DNA of 64,000 nucleotides from Candidatus Buchananbacteria bacterium CG10_big_fil_rev_8_21_14_0_10_33_19 (GTDB taxonomy: Bacteria; Patescibacteria; ABY1; 2-01-FULL-39-33). This document shows, piece by piece, positions 8,965-17,245 of this stretch. The notes beneath the pieces are model-generated. The model saw only the letters and a list, made by a program, of their open reading frames with translations. It made no database searches and had not been told where the DNA came from. Both the position numbers and the translations under genes were made by a program. The stretch lies in assembly GCA_002773855.1 (NCBI GenBank), contig PEZY01000012.1:283671-347670 (forward strand), read 5' to 3'. Numbering within the stretch: position 1 is the stretch's first letter; each line of letters opens with the position of its first letter.

Positions 8965-9849
8965 ATGTCCAAAGTCCTAGTTATTTTTAATCCCACTGCT
9001 GGATTGAAAAGTAAAATAGATGTGGAAACAATTATTCGAGATAAATTACAAGACCTGAATTATCAGGTATCTTTATTTTATCTTAATAATCGATTTGAGG
9101 ATGTGATAGGTGAGTTTGATTTTACTGGTTTAGATTTAGTTTTGGCAGTGGGTGGTGATGGTACGGTGAAGGTGGCTACTAGAACAATTATTGAAAATAA
9201 TTTACAAGTGCCGCTGGCTATTGTCCCTTATGGCTCGGCTAATGTAATAGCGACAGCGGCTGGCATTCCACTTAATATAAAAAATGCCCTTAAGTTATTA
9301 GATGATACTAATAAAATTTTAAAAATAGATGTTGGCTTGATCAATAAGAAACATTATTTTTTAGTAGGTCTTTCTATTGGTTATATATCTAAGATAGTAA
9401 CAGGTGCTAGTCATCATTTAAAAAATAAATTTGGATTTTTTGGTTATTTATTAGTTTTTGTTTTTAATAAGATAAAGATAAAAAAATTAAAATTTGAAAT
9501 TAAAACTAAAAATAAGAGTTTTTGGGTTCGAGGTAATAGTTTGGTAATTTTTAATGCTCTTAATTACTATGGTTTGAAAGTTAAAAAGCAGATTAGTTTT
9601 TCTGATGGCATATTTAATTTATATGTCTTTACTAGTCAGACATTTATATCTTTGGTAGAGGGGTTGTTTTTGATGCTTTTTTTTAATAAACCTCCTAGAT
9701 ATGTCTTGTCTTTGGATAATAATTATTTTAAGATAATTTTAAAAAAACCCACTAGCTCTTGCCAAATTGATGGGGATTATGTAAAATTGCCTAGAATAAT
9801 TGAGGTAGTTTTGTTGCCTCAATCGCTTGATATAATAATTGGTAAATAG
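8965..9849 (+). CDS. Diacylglycerol kinase family lipid kinase
   Basis: This family (DagK, YegS, BmrU) phosphorylates diacylglycerol or related lipids with ATP. The catalytic-domain signature is clear: a VIFNPTAG strand-loop at 6-13, GGDGT at 63-67, and PYGSANVIATA (the usual GTGNDFA-type loop) near 90-100. The length of 294 aa is normal. The gene follows the CarS-like gene by 94 bp and overlaps the upstream-extended frame of mnmA. With CarS and plsC it suggests some phospholipid or lipid-carrier metabolism despite the reduced genome. The substrate cannot be read from sequence. Confidence 0.88.
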   Translation: MSKVLVIFNPTAGLKSKIDVETIIRDKLQDLNYQVSLFYLNNRFEDVIGEFDFTGLDLVLAVGGDGTVKVATRTIIENNLQVPLAIVPYGSANVIATAAGIPLNIKNALKLLDDTNKILKIDVGLINKKHYFLVGLSIGYISKIVTGASHHLKNKFGFFGYLLVFVFNKIKIKKLKFEIKTKNKSFWVRGNSLVIFNALNYYGLKVKKQISFSDGIFNLYVFTSQTFISLVEGLFLMLFFNKPPRYVLSLDNNYFKIILKKPTSSCQIDGDYVKLPRIIEVVLLPQSLDIIIGK

Positions 9850-9853
9850 TTTA

Positions 9854-10924
9854 ATGCTTAAAAAGAAGAAAAAAAGGGTAGTAATTGGTATGTCTGGTGG
9901 CGTTGATTCAGCAGTGGCCGCTGCTTTGTTGTTAAAACAAGGTTACGATGTCACTGGCGTTTTTATGCAATTTTGGTTCCCCCAAGGGGTGACTTATGGT
10001 GAAAATCGCTGTTGCAGTTTGGAATCTTTTAATCAAGCTAAAGAAGTGGCTGATAACTTAGGTATTAAAATTCACAAATTAAATGTTGGCAAAGAGTTTA
10101 AGGCTAAGATTGTTGATGAATTTATCAGTGATTATGCGGCACTTAAGACTCCTAATCCCTGCGTCTCTTGTAATAAATTTATAAAATTTGATTTGTTTTT
10201 GAAAAAATCTTTAACTTTATTTGATGCTGATTATATTGCCACTGGCCATTATGCTCAGGTTAAAAAAGTTGGTAGAAAGTTTAAACTCTTAAGAGGCAAA
10301 GATGAAAATAAAGATCAGAGCTATTTTCTTTATAATTTAGATCAAAATGCTCTAAAGCATGTGCTTTTCCCTTTAGGTAAATATAACAAGCCACAAATTA
10401 GAAAAATTGCTAAAAAAATGAATATGGCTATTCATGCTAAAAAAGATAGTCAAGAAATTTGTTTTGTTGGTAAAAGTCACTCTAGTTTTTTGAGTCGCTA
10501 TTTAAATTTAAAGCCCGGTAAAATTGTTGATGAAAATGGTAAAGAAATAGGTAAACATAATGGTTTGCAATTATATACAGTTGGTCAAAGAAAGGGGATT
10601 GGCTTAGCTGGTGGACCGTGGTTTGTTACCGGTATTGATAAGACTAGAAATTTATTAATCGTGACCAATGATCCAGAAAAATCTAAAATATTTTCACCAG
10701 CGTTGCAATGTCATAAGTTAAATTGGGTGGCTGGTGAACCGAAGTTTCCTTTTAAATGCCAGGCTCAAATTCGTTACCGGTCTAAACCAGAAAAATGTAA
10801 AGTGACTAAAGTTAAAGACGAGATATTTGTCGAGTTTATTAAACCACAAAGAGCGGTCGCAGCTGGCCAGTCCATTGTTTTTTATAAGAAGCAAGAGGTA
10901 ATTGGCGGTGGTGTCATAAAATAA
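9854..10924 (+). CDS. mnmA: tRNA-specific 2-thiouridylase MnmA
   Basis: MnmA puts sulfur on uridine 34 of the Lys, Glu and Gln tRNAs. The PP-loop SGGVDS is at residues 14-19. The two catalytic cysteines lie in NPCVSCNKF (near 100) and DSQEICFVG (near 197), and a C-terminal barrel domain is present. I take the ATG at 9854 (MLKKKKKRVVIG); an in-frame start at 9839 would overlap the lipid-kinase gene. The sulfur donor is not visible in the window. A new promoter follows the gene at once. Confidence 0.95.
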   Translation: MLKKKKKRVVIGMSGGVDSAVAAALLLKQGYDVTGVFMQFWFPQGVTYGENRCCSLESFNQAKEVADNLGIKIHKLNVGKEFKAKIVDEFISDYAALKTPNPCVSCNKFIKFDLFLKKSLTLFDADYIATGHYAQVKKVGRKFKLLRGKDENKDQSYFLYNLDQNALKHVLFPLGKYNKPQIRKIAKKMNMAIHAKKDSQEICFVGKSHSSFLSRYLNLKPGKIVDENGKEIGKHNGLQLYTVGQRKGIGLAGGPWFVTGIDKTRNLLIVTNDPEKSKIFSPALQCHKLNWVAGEPKFPFKCQAQIRYRSKPEKCKVTKVKDEIFVEFIKPQRAVAAGQSIVFYKKQEVIGGGVIK

Positions 10925-10929
10925 ATTAA

Positions 10930-10958
10930 TTGACAAAATCATAACTATTTTGTATAGT
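10930..10958 (+). promoter_or_regulatory. Sigma-70 promoter
   Basis: TTGACA (10930-10935), 17 bp, TATAGT (10953-10958). It serves the zinc-ribbon gene at 10997 and probably plsC after it. Confidence 0.85.
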
Positions 10959-10996
10959 ATAAAAGTTTATTGTACTTTAACAAAAAGGAGATAACA

Positions 10997-11392
10997 GTGA
11001 ACACAGAAGACACTAGTCAATTAATAGAATGCCCAGTTTGTTTTTCCAAGACAACTATTTCAGCTGATAATTATGGTGATCAATTGGCATTAGCCAGTCT
11101 TAATTGTTTAGATTGTGGTTTTTCATCTTTGGTCAGTAATTTAGAAGATGAGGAGGTTAGCGATAAATTGATTAAATATTATTTAAGATTGTTATTAGAC
11201 AAAATTATTCAAGGTGAAAAAGCTCGACAAATTATTAATAACAATCCGCTTTTCCCTTATAGTCGATCTGATCAATTAGTAGCTTTGATGGAAAATGAGG
11301 TTATGCCAGCTATAAATAATCCTCACAATAAATCCATTAAACCTTTGAGTGTCGAGGATGTGGCAACCGTTAAAAGAATTTTAAACCTGTAA
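10997..11392 (+). CDS. Small zinc-ribbon protein of unknown function
   Basis: The start is GTG at 10997, fixed by an AAGGAG site at 10985-10990 six bases before it; the frame is open further upstream to 10970 but without a ribosome site. The 131-aa product starts with a Cys4 zinc ribbon: CPVC close to the N-terminus and CLDC about 30 residues later. The rest is a helical tail. It is transcribed from its own promoter and followed 22 bp later by plsC, whose start also has a strong GGAGG. I do not recognise the family. Confidence 0.75.
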   Translation: MNTEDTSQLIECPVCFSKTTISADNYGDQLALASLNCLDCGFSSLVSNLEDEEVSDKLIKYYLRLLLDKIIQGEKARQIINNNPLFPYSRSDQLVALMENEVMPAINNPHNKSIKPLSVEDVATVKRILNL

Positions 11393-11414
11393 TTTTACAA
11401 CGGAGGAAATAAAA

Positions 11415-12119
11415 TTGAAAGCTTTAATCTCGCTTATTTTATATTTGCTTTGTGTCGTGACTTTTGTGATTTGTGCTGCAATTTATATTCCTTTAATTAT
11501 TTTTTGGGGGCCAGCTAAGGCAGTGTGGTTTCGCCGTTTTTATGGGTGGATTATAATTAAAATGACTTTTAGTCGTTTGATTATTAATAATCAGCCTTTG
11601 GCTAATTCTGGTCCATTTTTATTTGTTCCCAATCATGAATCGTTATTCGATATTTTTATGATCGCAGCGGCTATTCCACAGCACTTTTCGGCCATTGCTA
11701 AAAAAGAACTTTTTTCGGTGCCGTTATTTGGTTTTATTATTAAAAAAATGGATATCGTTTCTATTGATCGTAAAAATCATGTCAATTCTATGTCTGGCCT
11801 AAATCAGGCGGTTGAAAAGTTGAAAAATGGCACTTCGGTGATTATCTTTCCAGAAGGCACTAGAAGTCGTGATGGTCAGATTGGCGTTTTTAAAAAAGGC
11901 GCCTTTAAACTGGCATTGGATGCTAAGGTTACTATTGTGCCGGTTGGCATAAGTGGCGCTTATGAGGCTCAGCCAGCCAATACTTGGTTAATCTATCCTG
12001 GCTCTGTTATTGTTAATTTTGGTAGCCCCATTGGTTATCAGGATTATCATCATTTAAGCATTAGTGAGTTATCCGATTTAATTAAACAACAAATTATTAA
12101 ATTATCAAGCAATCCCTAG
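11415..12119 (+). CDS. plsC: 1-acyl-sn-glycerol-3-phosphate acyltransferase (PlsC family)
   Basis: PlsC acylates lysophosphatidic acid to phosphatidic acid at the inner face of the membrane. The start is TTG at 11415, set by GGAGG at 11402-11406 with 8-bp spacing. N-terminal membrane helix (about 5-30), catalytic HX4D at NHESLFD (H74, D79) and the acyl-acceptor motif FPEGTRSRDG (145-154) are all present. The length of 234 aa is typical. The stop codon lies inside the terminator hairpin. Phosphatidic acid would feed the CarS-like step; that link is inference. Confidence 0.93.
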   Translation: MKALISLILYLLCVVTFVICAAIYIPLIIFWGPAKAVWFRRFYGWIIIKMTFSRLIINNQPLANSGPFLFVPNHESLFDIFMIAAAIPQHFSAIAKKELFSVPLFGFIIKKMDIVSIDRKNHVNSMSGLNQAVEKLKNGTSVIIFPEGTRSRDGQIGVFKKGAFKLALDAKVTIVPVGISGAYEAQPANTWLIYPGSVIVNFGSPIGYQDYHHLSISELSDLIKQQIIKLSSNP

Positions 12120-12131
12120 GGATTGCTTTTT
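12108..12131 (+). terminator. Intrinsic terminator containing the plsC stop codon
   Basis: AGCAATCCC and GGGATTGCT form a perfect stem followed by a T-run. The TAG stop of plsC (12117-12119) sits at the tip, so the terminator costs almost no extra DNA. Confidence 0.9.
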
Positions 12132-12188
12132 TCTTGAAAAAAAAGCTTTTTTACAGTAAAATTAAACCAGTTAAAAAATATCTTTATT

Positions 12189-13985
12189 ATGACTACTAAA
12201 GAATTAAAAGAAAAATATCTTAGTTTTTTCCAAAAACATGATCATCAATTAATTATTGGTTCATCTCTAAAACCAGAGAATGACCCAACTGTTTTGTTTA
12301 CTACTGCTGGTATGCACCCGCTAGTACCATATCTTTTAGGTGAAAAGCACCCTAGTGGTCAGCGTTTAACTGATATTCAAAAATGCATTAGAACCGGTGA
12401 TATTGATGAAGTGGGTGACGATTGGCATTTAACTTTTTTTGAGATGTTAGGCAATTGGTCACTAGGTGATTATTTCAAAAAAGAGGCTATTACGATGAGT
12501 TTTCAATTTTTGACCCAAGAGCTTAATATTCCAGTTACTAAATTAGCTTTTACTTGTTTTGAAGGTGATGAAGAACACAATATTCCTAAAGATGAAGAGT
12601 CAGCCGAAATTTGGCAATCTTTGGGAGTTTCGTCATTAAGAATTAGTTTTTTAGGCAAAGAAGATAATTGGTGGGGGCCAGCTGGCCAAACCGGTCCTTG
12701 TGGTCCAGACACGGAAATGTTTTATTGGGTTGGGAGTGAGCCAGTACCAGAGAAATTTGATCCTAGTAATAAAAACTGGGTAGAAATTTGGAATGATGTT
12801 TTTATGCAATACAATAAAACAGCTGATGGTAAATATCAGGAACTAGATAAAAAAAATGTGGATACTGGTATGGGTCTGGAGAGAACAGTGGCTGTTTTGA
12901 GTGGAATGAGTAGTGTTTATGAGATTGAACCACTGTCCACTATAGTTTTACAAGTTACTTCTTTGGTGTCAGATTTAGAATTGGCGCCAGAATTTTCTAG
13001 TAGCATTGATTTGACTGACCAAGCTGGTGTTGATGTAGAAAAATCTATTAGAATAATTGCCGATCACTTGCGAGCCGCGACTTTCATTTTAGCTGAAAAT
13101 ATAGAGCCATCAAATGTGGAGCAGGGTTATGTTTTGCGACGCTTAATTAGACGAGCTATTCGTCATGGTAAGAAGATAGGTATTGAGGATAACTTCACAA
13201 GTAAAGTAGTGGAAGTGGTAATTGATAAAATGGGTGGTTTTTACAAAGAACTCAGGACTCATCGAGATTTTATTACTGAACAAATAGCCAAAGAAGAAGA
13301 GAAGTTTAATAATACTTTAGAAAAAGGTTTAAAAGAATTTGCTAAATTAGGCAAAGATAAAAAAATAAGTGGACAAGAAATATTTAAATTATTTACTACC
13401 TATGGCTTTCCTTATGAGATGACTGTTGAATTAGCTTTAGAAAATGGTTTAGAGGTTGATATGGAGGCTTATGAAAAAGAGTTTATAAAGCATCAGGAGC
13501 TATCTAGAACCGCCAGTGCTGGTAAGTTTAAAGGGGGATTGGCTGATCAGTCTGTCGAGACCACTAGATTGCACACCGCTGCTCATTTAATGTTGGCAGC
13601 GTTGCGACAGGTTTTGGGAGATCATGTAAATCAAAAAGGATCTAATATTACCGCCGATAGATTGCGTTATGATTTTTCTCATCCAGAAAAATTAACCGAT
13701 GATCAAAAACAACAAGTCGAGGATTTAGTTAATGAACAAATTGGCAAAAAAGCACCAGTAACAATTAAAGAAATGACTGTAGAAGAGGCTAAAGAGAGTG
13801 GGGCTATTGGTGTTTTTGGGGATAAGTATGGGGAAAAAGTAAAGGTTTACACTATGGGTGATTTTTCTAAAGAAATTTGTGGTGGTCCTCATGTGCAGAA
13901 TACTGGTGAACTTGGCCATTTTAGGATTAAAAAAGAGGAATCCAGTAGCTCTGGTGTTAGAAGAATTAAAGCGGTCTTGGAATAG
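12189..13985 (+). CDS. alaS: Alanine--tRNA ligase, short form without C-Ala domain
   Basis: AlaRS charges tRNA-Ala and edits mischarged Ser or Gly. The class II core (LFTTAGMHPLVPYLLGEKHP, FEMLGNWSLGDYFKKEA), the tRNA-binding helical domain and the editing domain with H462xxxH466 and C564GGPH568 are present. The protein stops about 30 residues after the CGGPH motif, at 598 aa. Common bacterial AlaRS is near 870 aa; the missing part is the DHHA1/C-Ala domain. The metal ligands of the editing site are intact, so editing probably remains. No Shine-Dalgarno site is seen. Confidence 0.95.
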   Translation: MTTKELKEKYLSFFQKHDHQLIIGSSLKPENDPTVLFTTAGMHPLVPYLLGEKHPSGQRLTDIQKCIRTGDIDEVGDDWHLTFFEMLGNWSLGDYFKKEAITMSFQFLTQELNIPVTKLAFTCFEGDEEHNIPKDEESAEIWQSLGVSSLRISFLGKEDNWWGPAGQTGPCGPDTEMFYWVGSEPVPEKFDPSNKNWVEIWNDVFMQYNKTADGKYQELDKKNVDTGMGLERTVAVLSGMSSVYEIEPLSTIVLQVTSLVSDLELAPEFSSSIDLTDQAGVDVEKSIRIIADHLRAATFILAENIEPSNVEQGYVLRRLIRRAIRHGKKIGIEDNFTSKVVEVVIDKMGGFYKELRTHRDFITEQIAKEEEKFNNTLEKGLKEFAKLGKDKKISGQEIFKLFTTYGFPYEMTVELALENGLEVDMEAYEKEFIKHQELSRTASAGKFKGGLADQSVETTRLHTAAHLMLAALRQVLGDHVNQKGSNITADRLRYDFSHPEKLTDDQKQQVEDLVNEQIGKKAPVTIKEMTVEEAKESGAIGVFGDKYGEKVKVYTMGDFSKEICGGPHVQNTGELGHFRIKKEESSSSGVRRIKAVLE

Positions 13986-13999
13986 TTTTAAAATCAACA

Positions 14000-14043
14000 A
14001 ATTAAATAGAGCTACTGATCTGAATTAGTAGCTCTATTTAATT
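14000..14043. terminator. 17-bp perfect hairpin after alaS
   Basis: AATTAAATAGAGCTACT (14000-14016) pairs perfectly with 14027-14043 around a 10-nt loop. No long T-run follows, but the AT-rich end of the stem could act like one. Confidence 0.6.
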
Positions 14044-14056
14044 GCTAAAATAAGGC

Positions 14057-14095
14057 TTTTTAAACACTTCAAGCACTGTTTGAAGTGTTTAAAAA
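14057..14095. terminator. 16-bp perfect hairpin, possibly bidirectional terminator
   Basis: TTTTTAAACACTTCAA (14057-14072) pairs with 14080-14095 around a 7-nt loop. The stem is bounded by T-runs and A-runs, so it may end transcription on either strand. Confidence 0.6.
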
Positions 14096-14189
14096 AATAG
14101 ACTATTTTTAATTACTTTACATTATATTATTTATTTGTTAATCTAATTGAGCTTTGTTCTATTTATCCCGTTTTTTTGGCTTAATTATC

Positions 14190-14218
14190 TTGACAGGTTT
14201 TATATTTTGATATAAGAT
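14190..14218 (+). promoter_or_regulatory. Candidate upstream promoter of the ribosomal block
   Basis: TTGACA at 14190-14195 with TATAAG at 14211 (15-bp spacer) or TAAGAT at 14213 (17-bp spacer). It is weaker than the promoter that follows. Confidence 0.5.
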
Positions 14219-14227
14219 GAACTTGTA

Positions 14228-14255
14228 TTGACAAATAATTCAAATCTGCTATAAT
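14228..14255 (+). promoter_or_regulatory. Near-perfect promoter of the infA-rpsI operon
   Basis: TTGACA (14228-14233), 16 bp, TATAAT (14250-14255). The transcript would start near 14262, about 110 nt before the infA ATG. Confidence 0.85.
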
Positions 14256-14370
14256 TATCACAGCAGAAAAAACAAACAAAAATAGCTTATTTAAGTTTAA
14301 ATTCTGGGCTAGCTGAGTAATGCACTTATGTTGCCAAGAATTTTATTTTATAATAAAATATCAGTGTTTA

Positions 14371-14610
14371 ATGTCAAATAAGGAAGGAAACACCCAACAG
14401 TCTAAGGACTTTTTGGAACTTGATGGAGAAGTAATAGAATCTCTACCAGCCACTACTTTTAAAGTAAAGTTGGATAATGGTCATGAGATTTTAGCCCACT
14501 TATCAGGGAAGATGAGGATGTTTAACATCCGTATTTTGCCAGGTGATAAAGTCAAGATTCAAATGACACCTTATGACTTAACCAAGGGTAGAATAACTTA
14601 TCGTTACTAA
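14371..14610 (+). CDS. infA: Translation initiation factor IF-1
   Basis: IF-1 occupies the ribosomal A site during initiation. The 79-aa product is one S1/OB fold with the family pattern LDGEVIESLPATTFKVKLD, HLSGKMRM and TPYDLTKGRITYRY. I chose ATG 14371 (MSNKEGNTQQ). The in-frame ATG at 14320 would add a 17-residue hydrophobic and cysteine-containing leader that IF-1 does not have. It is the first gene of the alpha-type ribosomal operon, followed 10 bp later by rpmJ. Confidence 0.95.
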   Translation: MSNKEGNTQQSKDFLELDGEVIESLPATTFKVKLDNGHEILAHLSGKMRMFNIRILPGDKVKIQMTPYDLTKGRITYRY

Positions 14611-14620
14611 AAAGATAATT

Positions 14621-14734
14621 ATGAAAGTAAGATCATCAGTTAAAAAAATCTGCAAGGATTGTCAGGTTGTACGTCGCAAAAAAAGACTTGTAGTTATATG
14701 TAAGAACCCTAAACATAAACAACGACAGGGTTAA
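14621..14734 (+). CDS. rpmJ: 50S ribosomal protein L36 (bL36)
   Basis: A 37-residue protein starting MKVRSSVKKICKDCQVVRRK and ending in RQG. The zinc ligands of L36 are C11, C14, C27 and H32, all present (CxxC...CKNPKH). L36 stabilises the 23S rRNA near the peptidyl-transferase region. It sits between infA and rpsM, the usual order. Confidence 0.95.
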   Translation: MKVRSSVKKICKDCQVVRRKKRLVVICKNPKHKQRQG

Positions 14735-14768
14735 TTTAATCTAATATTTTTAAATTTTTAAAACAGAT

Positions 14769-15161
14769 ATGGCAGTAAGAATTGCAGGAACAACTTTACC
14801 AAATGATAAAAGAGTGGAGATTGGCTTGACTTATATTTTGGGTATTGGTAGAACACTTTCTGGTAATATTTTAAAGAAAGCTAAGGTTGACCCAAGTATT
14901 AGAATTAAAGATTTGACTGAAGATCAGGCTAATGAACTTAGAAATATTATTGAAAAGCAATACACAGTCGAAGGTGAACTGCGAAGAGAGGTGATGAGTA
15001 ATATAAAAAGGTTGAAGGAAATAAAATCGTATAGAGGTTCTAGACATTCTAAGAATCTACCAGCCAGAGGACAAAGAACAAAAACAAATAATCGGACTGT
15101 TAGAGGCAATGTTAGAAAGACTTCTGGATCGGGTCGAAAAGATTCTGGTCAAAAAACCTAA
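14769..15161 (+). CDS. rpsM: 30S ribosomal protein S13 (uS13)
   Basis: S13 is in the head of the small subunit and contacts the P-site tRNA and the large subunit. The family opening RIAGTTLPNDKRVEIGLTYI and the C-terminal RGSRHSKNLPARGQRTKTNN are clear. The basic tail ends in GSGRKDSGQKT. The length of 130 aa is slightly above the usual 118-126. It is 34 bp after rpmJ and 24 bp before rpsK. No clear Shine-Dalgarno site precedes the ATG. Confidence 0.96.
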   Translation: MAVRIAGTTLPNDKRVEIGLTYILGIGRTLSGNILKKAKVDPSIRIKDLTEDQANELRNIIEKQYTVEGELRREVMSNIKRLKEIKSYRGSRHSKNLPARGQRTKTNNRTVRGNVRKTSGSGRKDSGQKT

Positions 15162-15185
15162 TTTAACCGAAATTAAATTTTCAAA

Positions 15186-15638
15186 ATGAGCGAAGAATTG
15201 AAAAATACAAATGAATCAACAGTAGAACCAAAGGATTCTAAGGATAAAACCAAAAAATCTAGAACCAAAGGTAAAAAGGGTGTAGTTAGACAAGTAGCAT
15301 CTGGTCGAGCTTATGTTAAGTCTACTTATAACAATACTATTGTTACTTTTACCGATCAAAACGGCAACGTTTTAAGCTGGTCCTCAGCTGGTCAATGTGG
15401 TTTTAAAGGTCCTAAAAAATCTACCCCTTATGCTGCTAGTATGATAGTTAAGGATGCCTTTGAAAAGGCTAAGAAATATGGTCTTAAAGAGGTTTCAGTA
15501 TTTGTTAAGGGTATTGGTGGTGGACGAGAAGCATCTATTAGAGCTTTGAATGCTAATGGTATTAATGTGAATAACATTAAAGATGTAACTCCTATTCCTC
15601 ACAATGGTTGTCGAGCGAAGAAACCACGAAGAGTTTAA
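15186..15638 (+). CDS. rpsK: 30S ribosomal protein S11 (uS11)
   Basis: S11 forms part of the platform near the mRNA exit. The core motifs AYVKSTYNNTIVTFTDQNGN, SSAGQCGFKGPKKSTPYAA and the C-terminal DVTPIPHNGCRAKKPRRV are diagnostic. A lysine-rich, low-complexity extension of about 35 residues precedes the core (TNESTVEPKDSKDKTKKS), longer than in most bacteria, which explains the length of 150 aa. Confidence 0.96.
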   Translation: MSEELKNTNESTVEPKDSKDKTKKSRTKGKKGVVRQVASGRAYVKSTYNNTIVTFTDQNGNVLSWSSAGQCGFKGPKKSTPYAASMIVKDAFEKAKKYGLKEVSVFVKGIGGGREASIRALNANGINVNNIKDVTPIPHNGCRAKKPRRV

Positions 15639-15670
15639 TAATTATAAAGATCAGTTAAATATTCAAAATA

Positions 15671-16297
15671 ATGAAGAGTCAAGATCCACAATGTAAAAAA
15701 TGCCGAAGAGCTGGTGAAAAGCTATTTCTTAAAGGTGAAAAATGTGAAGGTGCCAAGTGCACTTTGGTTAAGAGAAATTTTGCTCCAGGTGTCCACGGTA
15801 ATAAAGGCTTTAAAAGATTGACTAACTATGGTAAGCAATTAGCTGAAAAGCAAAAAGCTAAAAGAATGTACGGTTTAAGAGAAAAGCAATTTGCTAGTTA
15901 TTTTGACAAGTCATTTAAAAAAGTTGGTAAAACCGGTGAGTTACTGTTTGGTATGTTGGAAAACAGATTAGACAATACTGTGTTTAGATTGGGCTTTGGT
16001 AAATCACGAAGTCACGCTAGACAAATTGTTGGTCATGGTCACATTGAAGTAAATGGCAAAAAAGTTGATATTCCTTCATACCAGGTTAAAGTTGGAGATA
16101 TTATTTCTATCAAGGAAAAGGCTATGAAGTCACCAGCCTTTGTTAATATTAAAGAAGACTTAGAAAAGAAAGAATTAGTGCCTTGGATATCTTTAGACAA
16201 AAAAGAATTAAAAGGTAAAATTACTGGCGTACCTAATTTATCAGATGTGGCTTTAAATATTGACTGGCAAAGCATCGTTGAGTTCTATTCTAAATAA
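15671..16297 (+). CDS. rpsD: 30S ribosomal protein S4 (uS4), zinc-binding form
   Basis: S4 nucleates assembly of the 30S body. The N-terminus keeps the zinc site of the C+ paralog: C8, C11, C25 and C30. The S4 RNA-binding domain follows (MLENRLDNTVFRLGFGKSRSHARQIVGHGHIEVNGK). The length of 208 aa is standard. In many bacteria S4 also represses the alpha operon; no such leader structure is evident here. Confidence 0.96.
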   Translation: MKSQDPQCKKCRRAGEKLFLKGEKCEGAKCTLVKRNFAPGVHGNKGFKRLTNYGKQLAEKQKAKRMYGLREKQFASYFDKSFKKVGKTGELLFGMLENRLDNTVFRLGFGKSRSHARQIVGHGHIEVNGKKVDIPSYQVKVGDIISIKEKAMKSPAFVNIKEDLEKKELVPWISLDKKELKGKITGVPNLSDVALNIDWQSIVEFYSK

Positions 16298-16342
16298 TAT
16301 TTATACTAAATCATTGCCGTCAAAGGCAGGAGGAAAAAAAAT

Positions 16343-17209
16343 ATGAAACATATCTCACTACCCAAAAAATTTACTATCGAGGCAGAAGAAAAAGGCAACA
16401 AAGCTAAGGTTGTTATTGAGCCTTGTTTTCCAGGTTATGGAATGACATTAGGCAACGCTCTAAGACGAGTGCTTTTGTCATCTCTGCCAGGTGGCGCAGT
16501 TACTGCTATAAAGATTAATGGTGTTAGTCATGAATTTAGTGCTATTGAAAATGTGTCTGAAGACGTGGTTGAAATCATTCTTAATCTTAAGCAATTAAAT
16601 GTCAAAGTTTATAGTGATGAGCCAGTAGTATTAAAAGTTAGCGCTAACGGTGAGGGTAAAGTAACTGGTGCTGATGTAGAAAAGTCTTCTGATGCTGAAG
16701 TGGTTAATAAAGATCAAATTATTGCTACTTTAAATAGTAAGGATGCGAAATTTGATATGGAAATTACTGTAGCTAAGGGTATTGGTTATGTGCCATCTGA
16801 AGAACAAGTAAACAGTAAAGAAAAGGGTGAGATTGGCGTTATATTGATTGATTCTATTTTTACACCAGTTGTTAATGTATCTTTGAATGTTGAAGCGACT
16901 CGAGTTGGTCAGAAGGTTGATTATGATAAAATCATTTTAGATGTTGAAACTGACGGTACTATTACTGCTGAAGAGGCTGTACAAAAAGCGGCTGAAATTT
17001 TAGCTAATCAGTTTAGTTGGATAATGGAAGGTGGCCGAGTGGAAATGGAAGAAGTTGATGTTGAAGCTCCGGTTGAGATTTCAGAAGATAGTACTATGGC
17101 AGAAATTGAAAAAGAAGAAGTTGTTGAAGCTGAAGTTAAAGACTCACTCGAAGAAGAAAAGCCAGCAAAAAAGAAAAGAGCTAAAAAAGAAGAATCTACT
17201 GAAGAATAA
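16343..17209 (+). CDS. rpoA: RNA polymerase subunit alpha lacking the C-terminal domain
   Basis: The alpha N-terminal domain (residues 1 to about 232) is complete: PCFPGYGMTLGNALRRVLLSSLPG, the dimerisation helices, and the final AAEILANQFSWI helix. Past residue 235 there is no alpha-CTD helix-hairpin-helix. The protein instead ends in a 55-residue tail, first acidic (VDVEAPVEISEDS), then basic (KKKRAKKEE). The common bacterial length is 310-330 aa with the CTD; here it is 288. A strong AGGAGG (16328-16333) nine bases before the ATG stands out in an operon with few ribosome sites. Confidence 0.95.
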   Translation: MKHISLPKKFTIEAEEKGNKAKVVIEPCFPGYGMTLGNALRRVLLSSLPGGAVTAIKINGVSHEFSAIENVSEDVVEIILNLKQLNVKVYSDEPVVLKVSANGEGKVTGADVEKSSDAEVVNKDQIIATLNSKDAKFDMEITVAKGIGYVPSEEQVNSKEKGEIGVILIDSIFTPVVNVSLNVEATRVGQKVDYDKIILDVETDGTITAEEAVQKAAEILANQFSWIMEGGRVEMEEVDVEAPVEISEDSTMAEIEKEEVVEAEVKDSLEEEKPAKKKRAKKEESTEE

Positions 17210-17245
17210 AAATAATACATTTGCTATAGTTGCAATCCAAATATT

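Larger units (their letters stand above)
13986..14370. other. 385-bp gene-free stretch before infA
   Basis: It holds two strong hairpins after alaS (14000-14043 and 14057-14095) and two sigma-70 promoters (14190 and 14228) feeding the ribosomal block. I see no gene in it. The frame of infA is open up to 14320, but this part does not look like IF-1. Confidence 0.7.
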
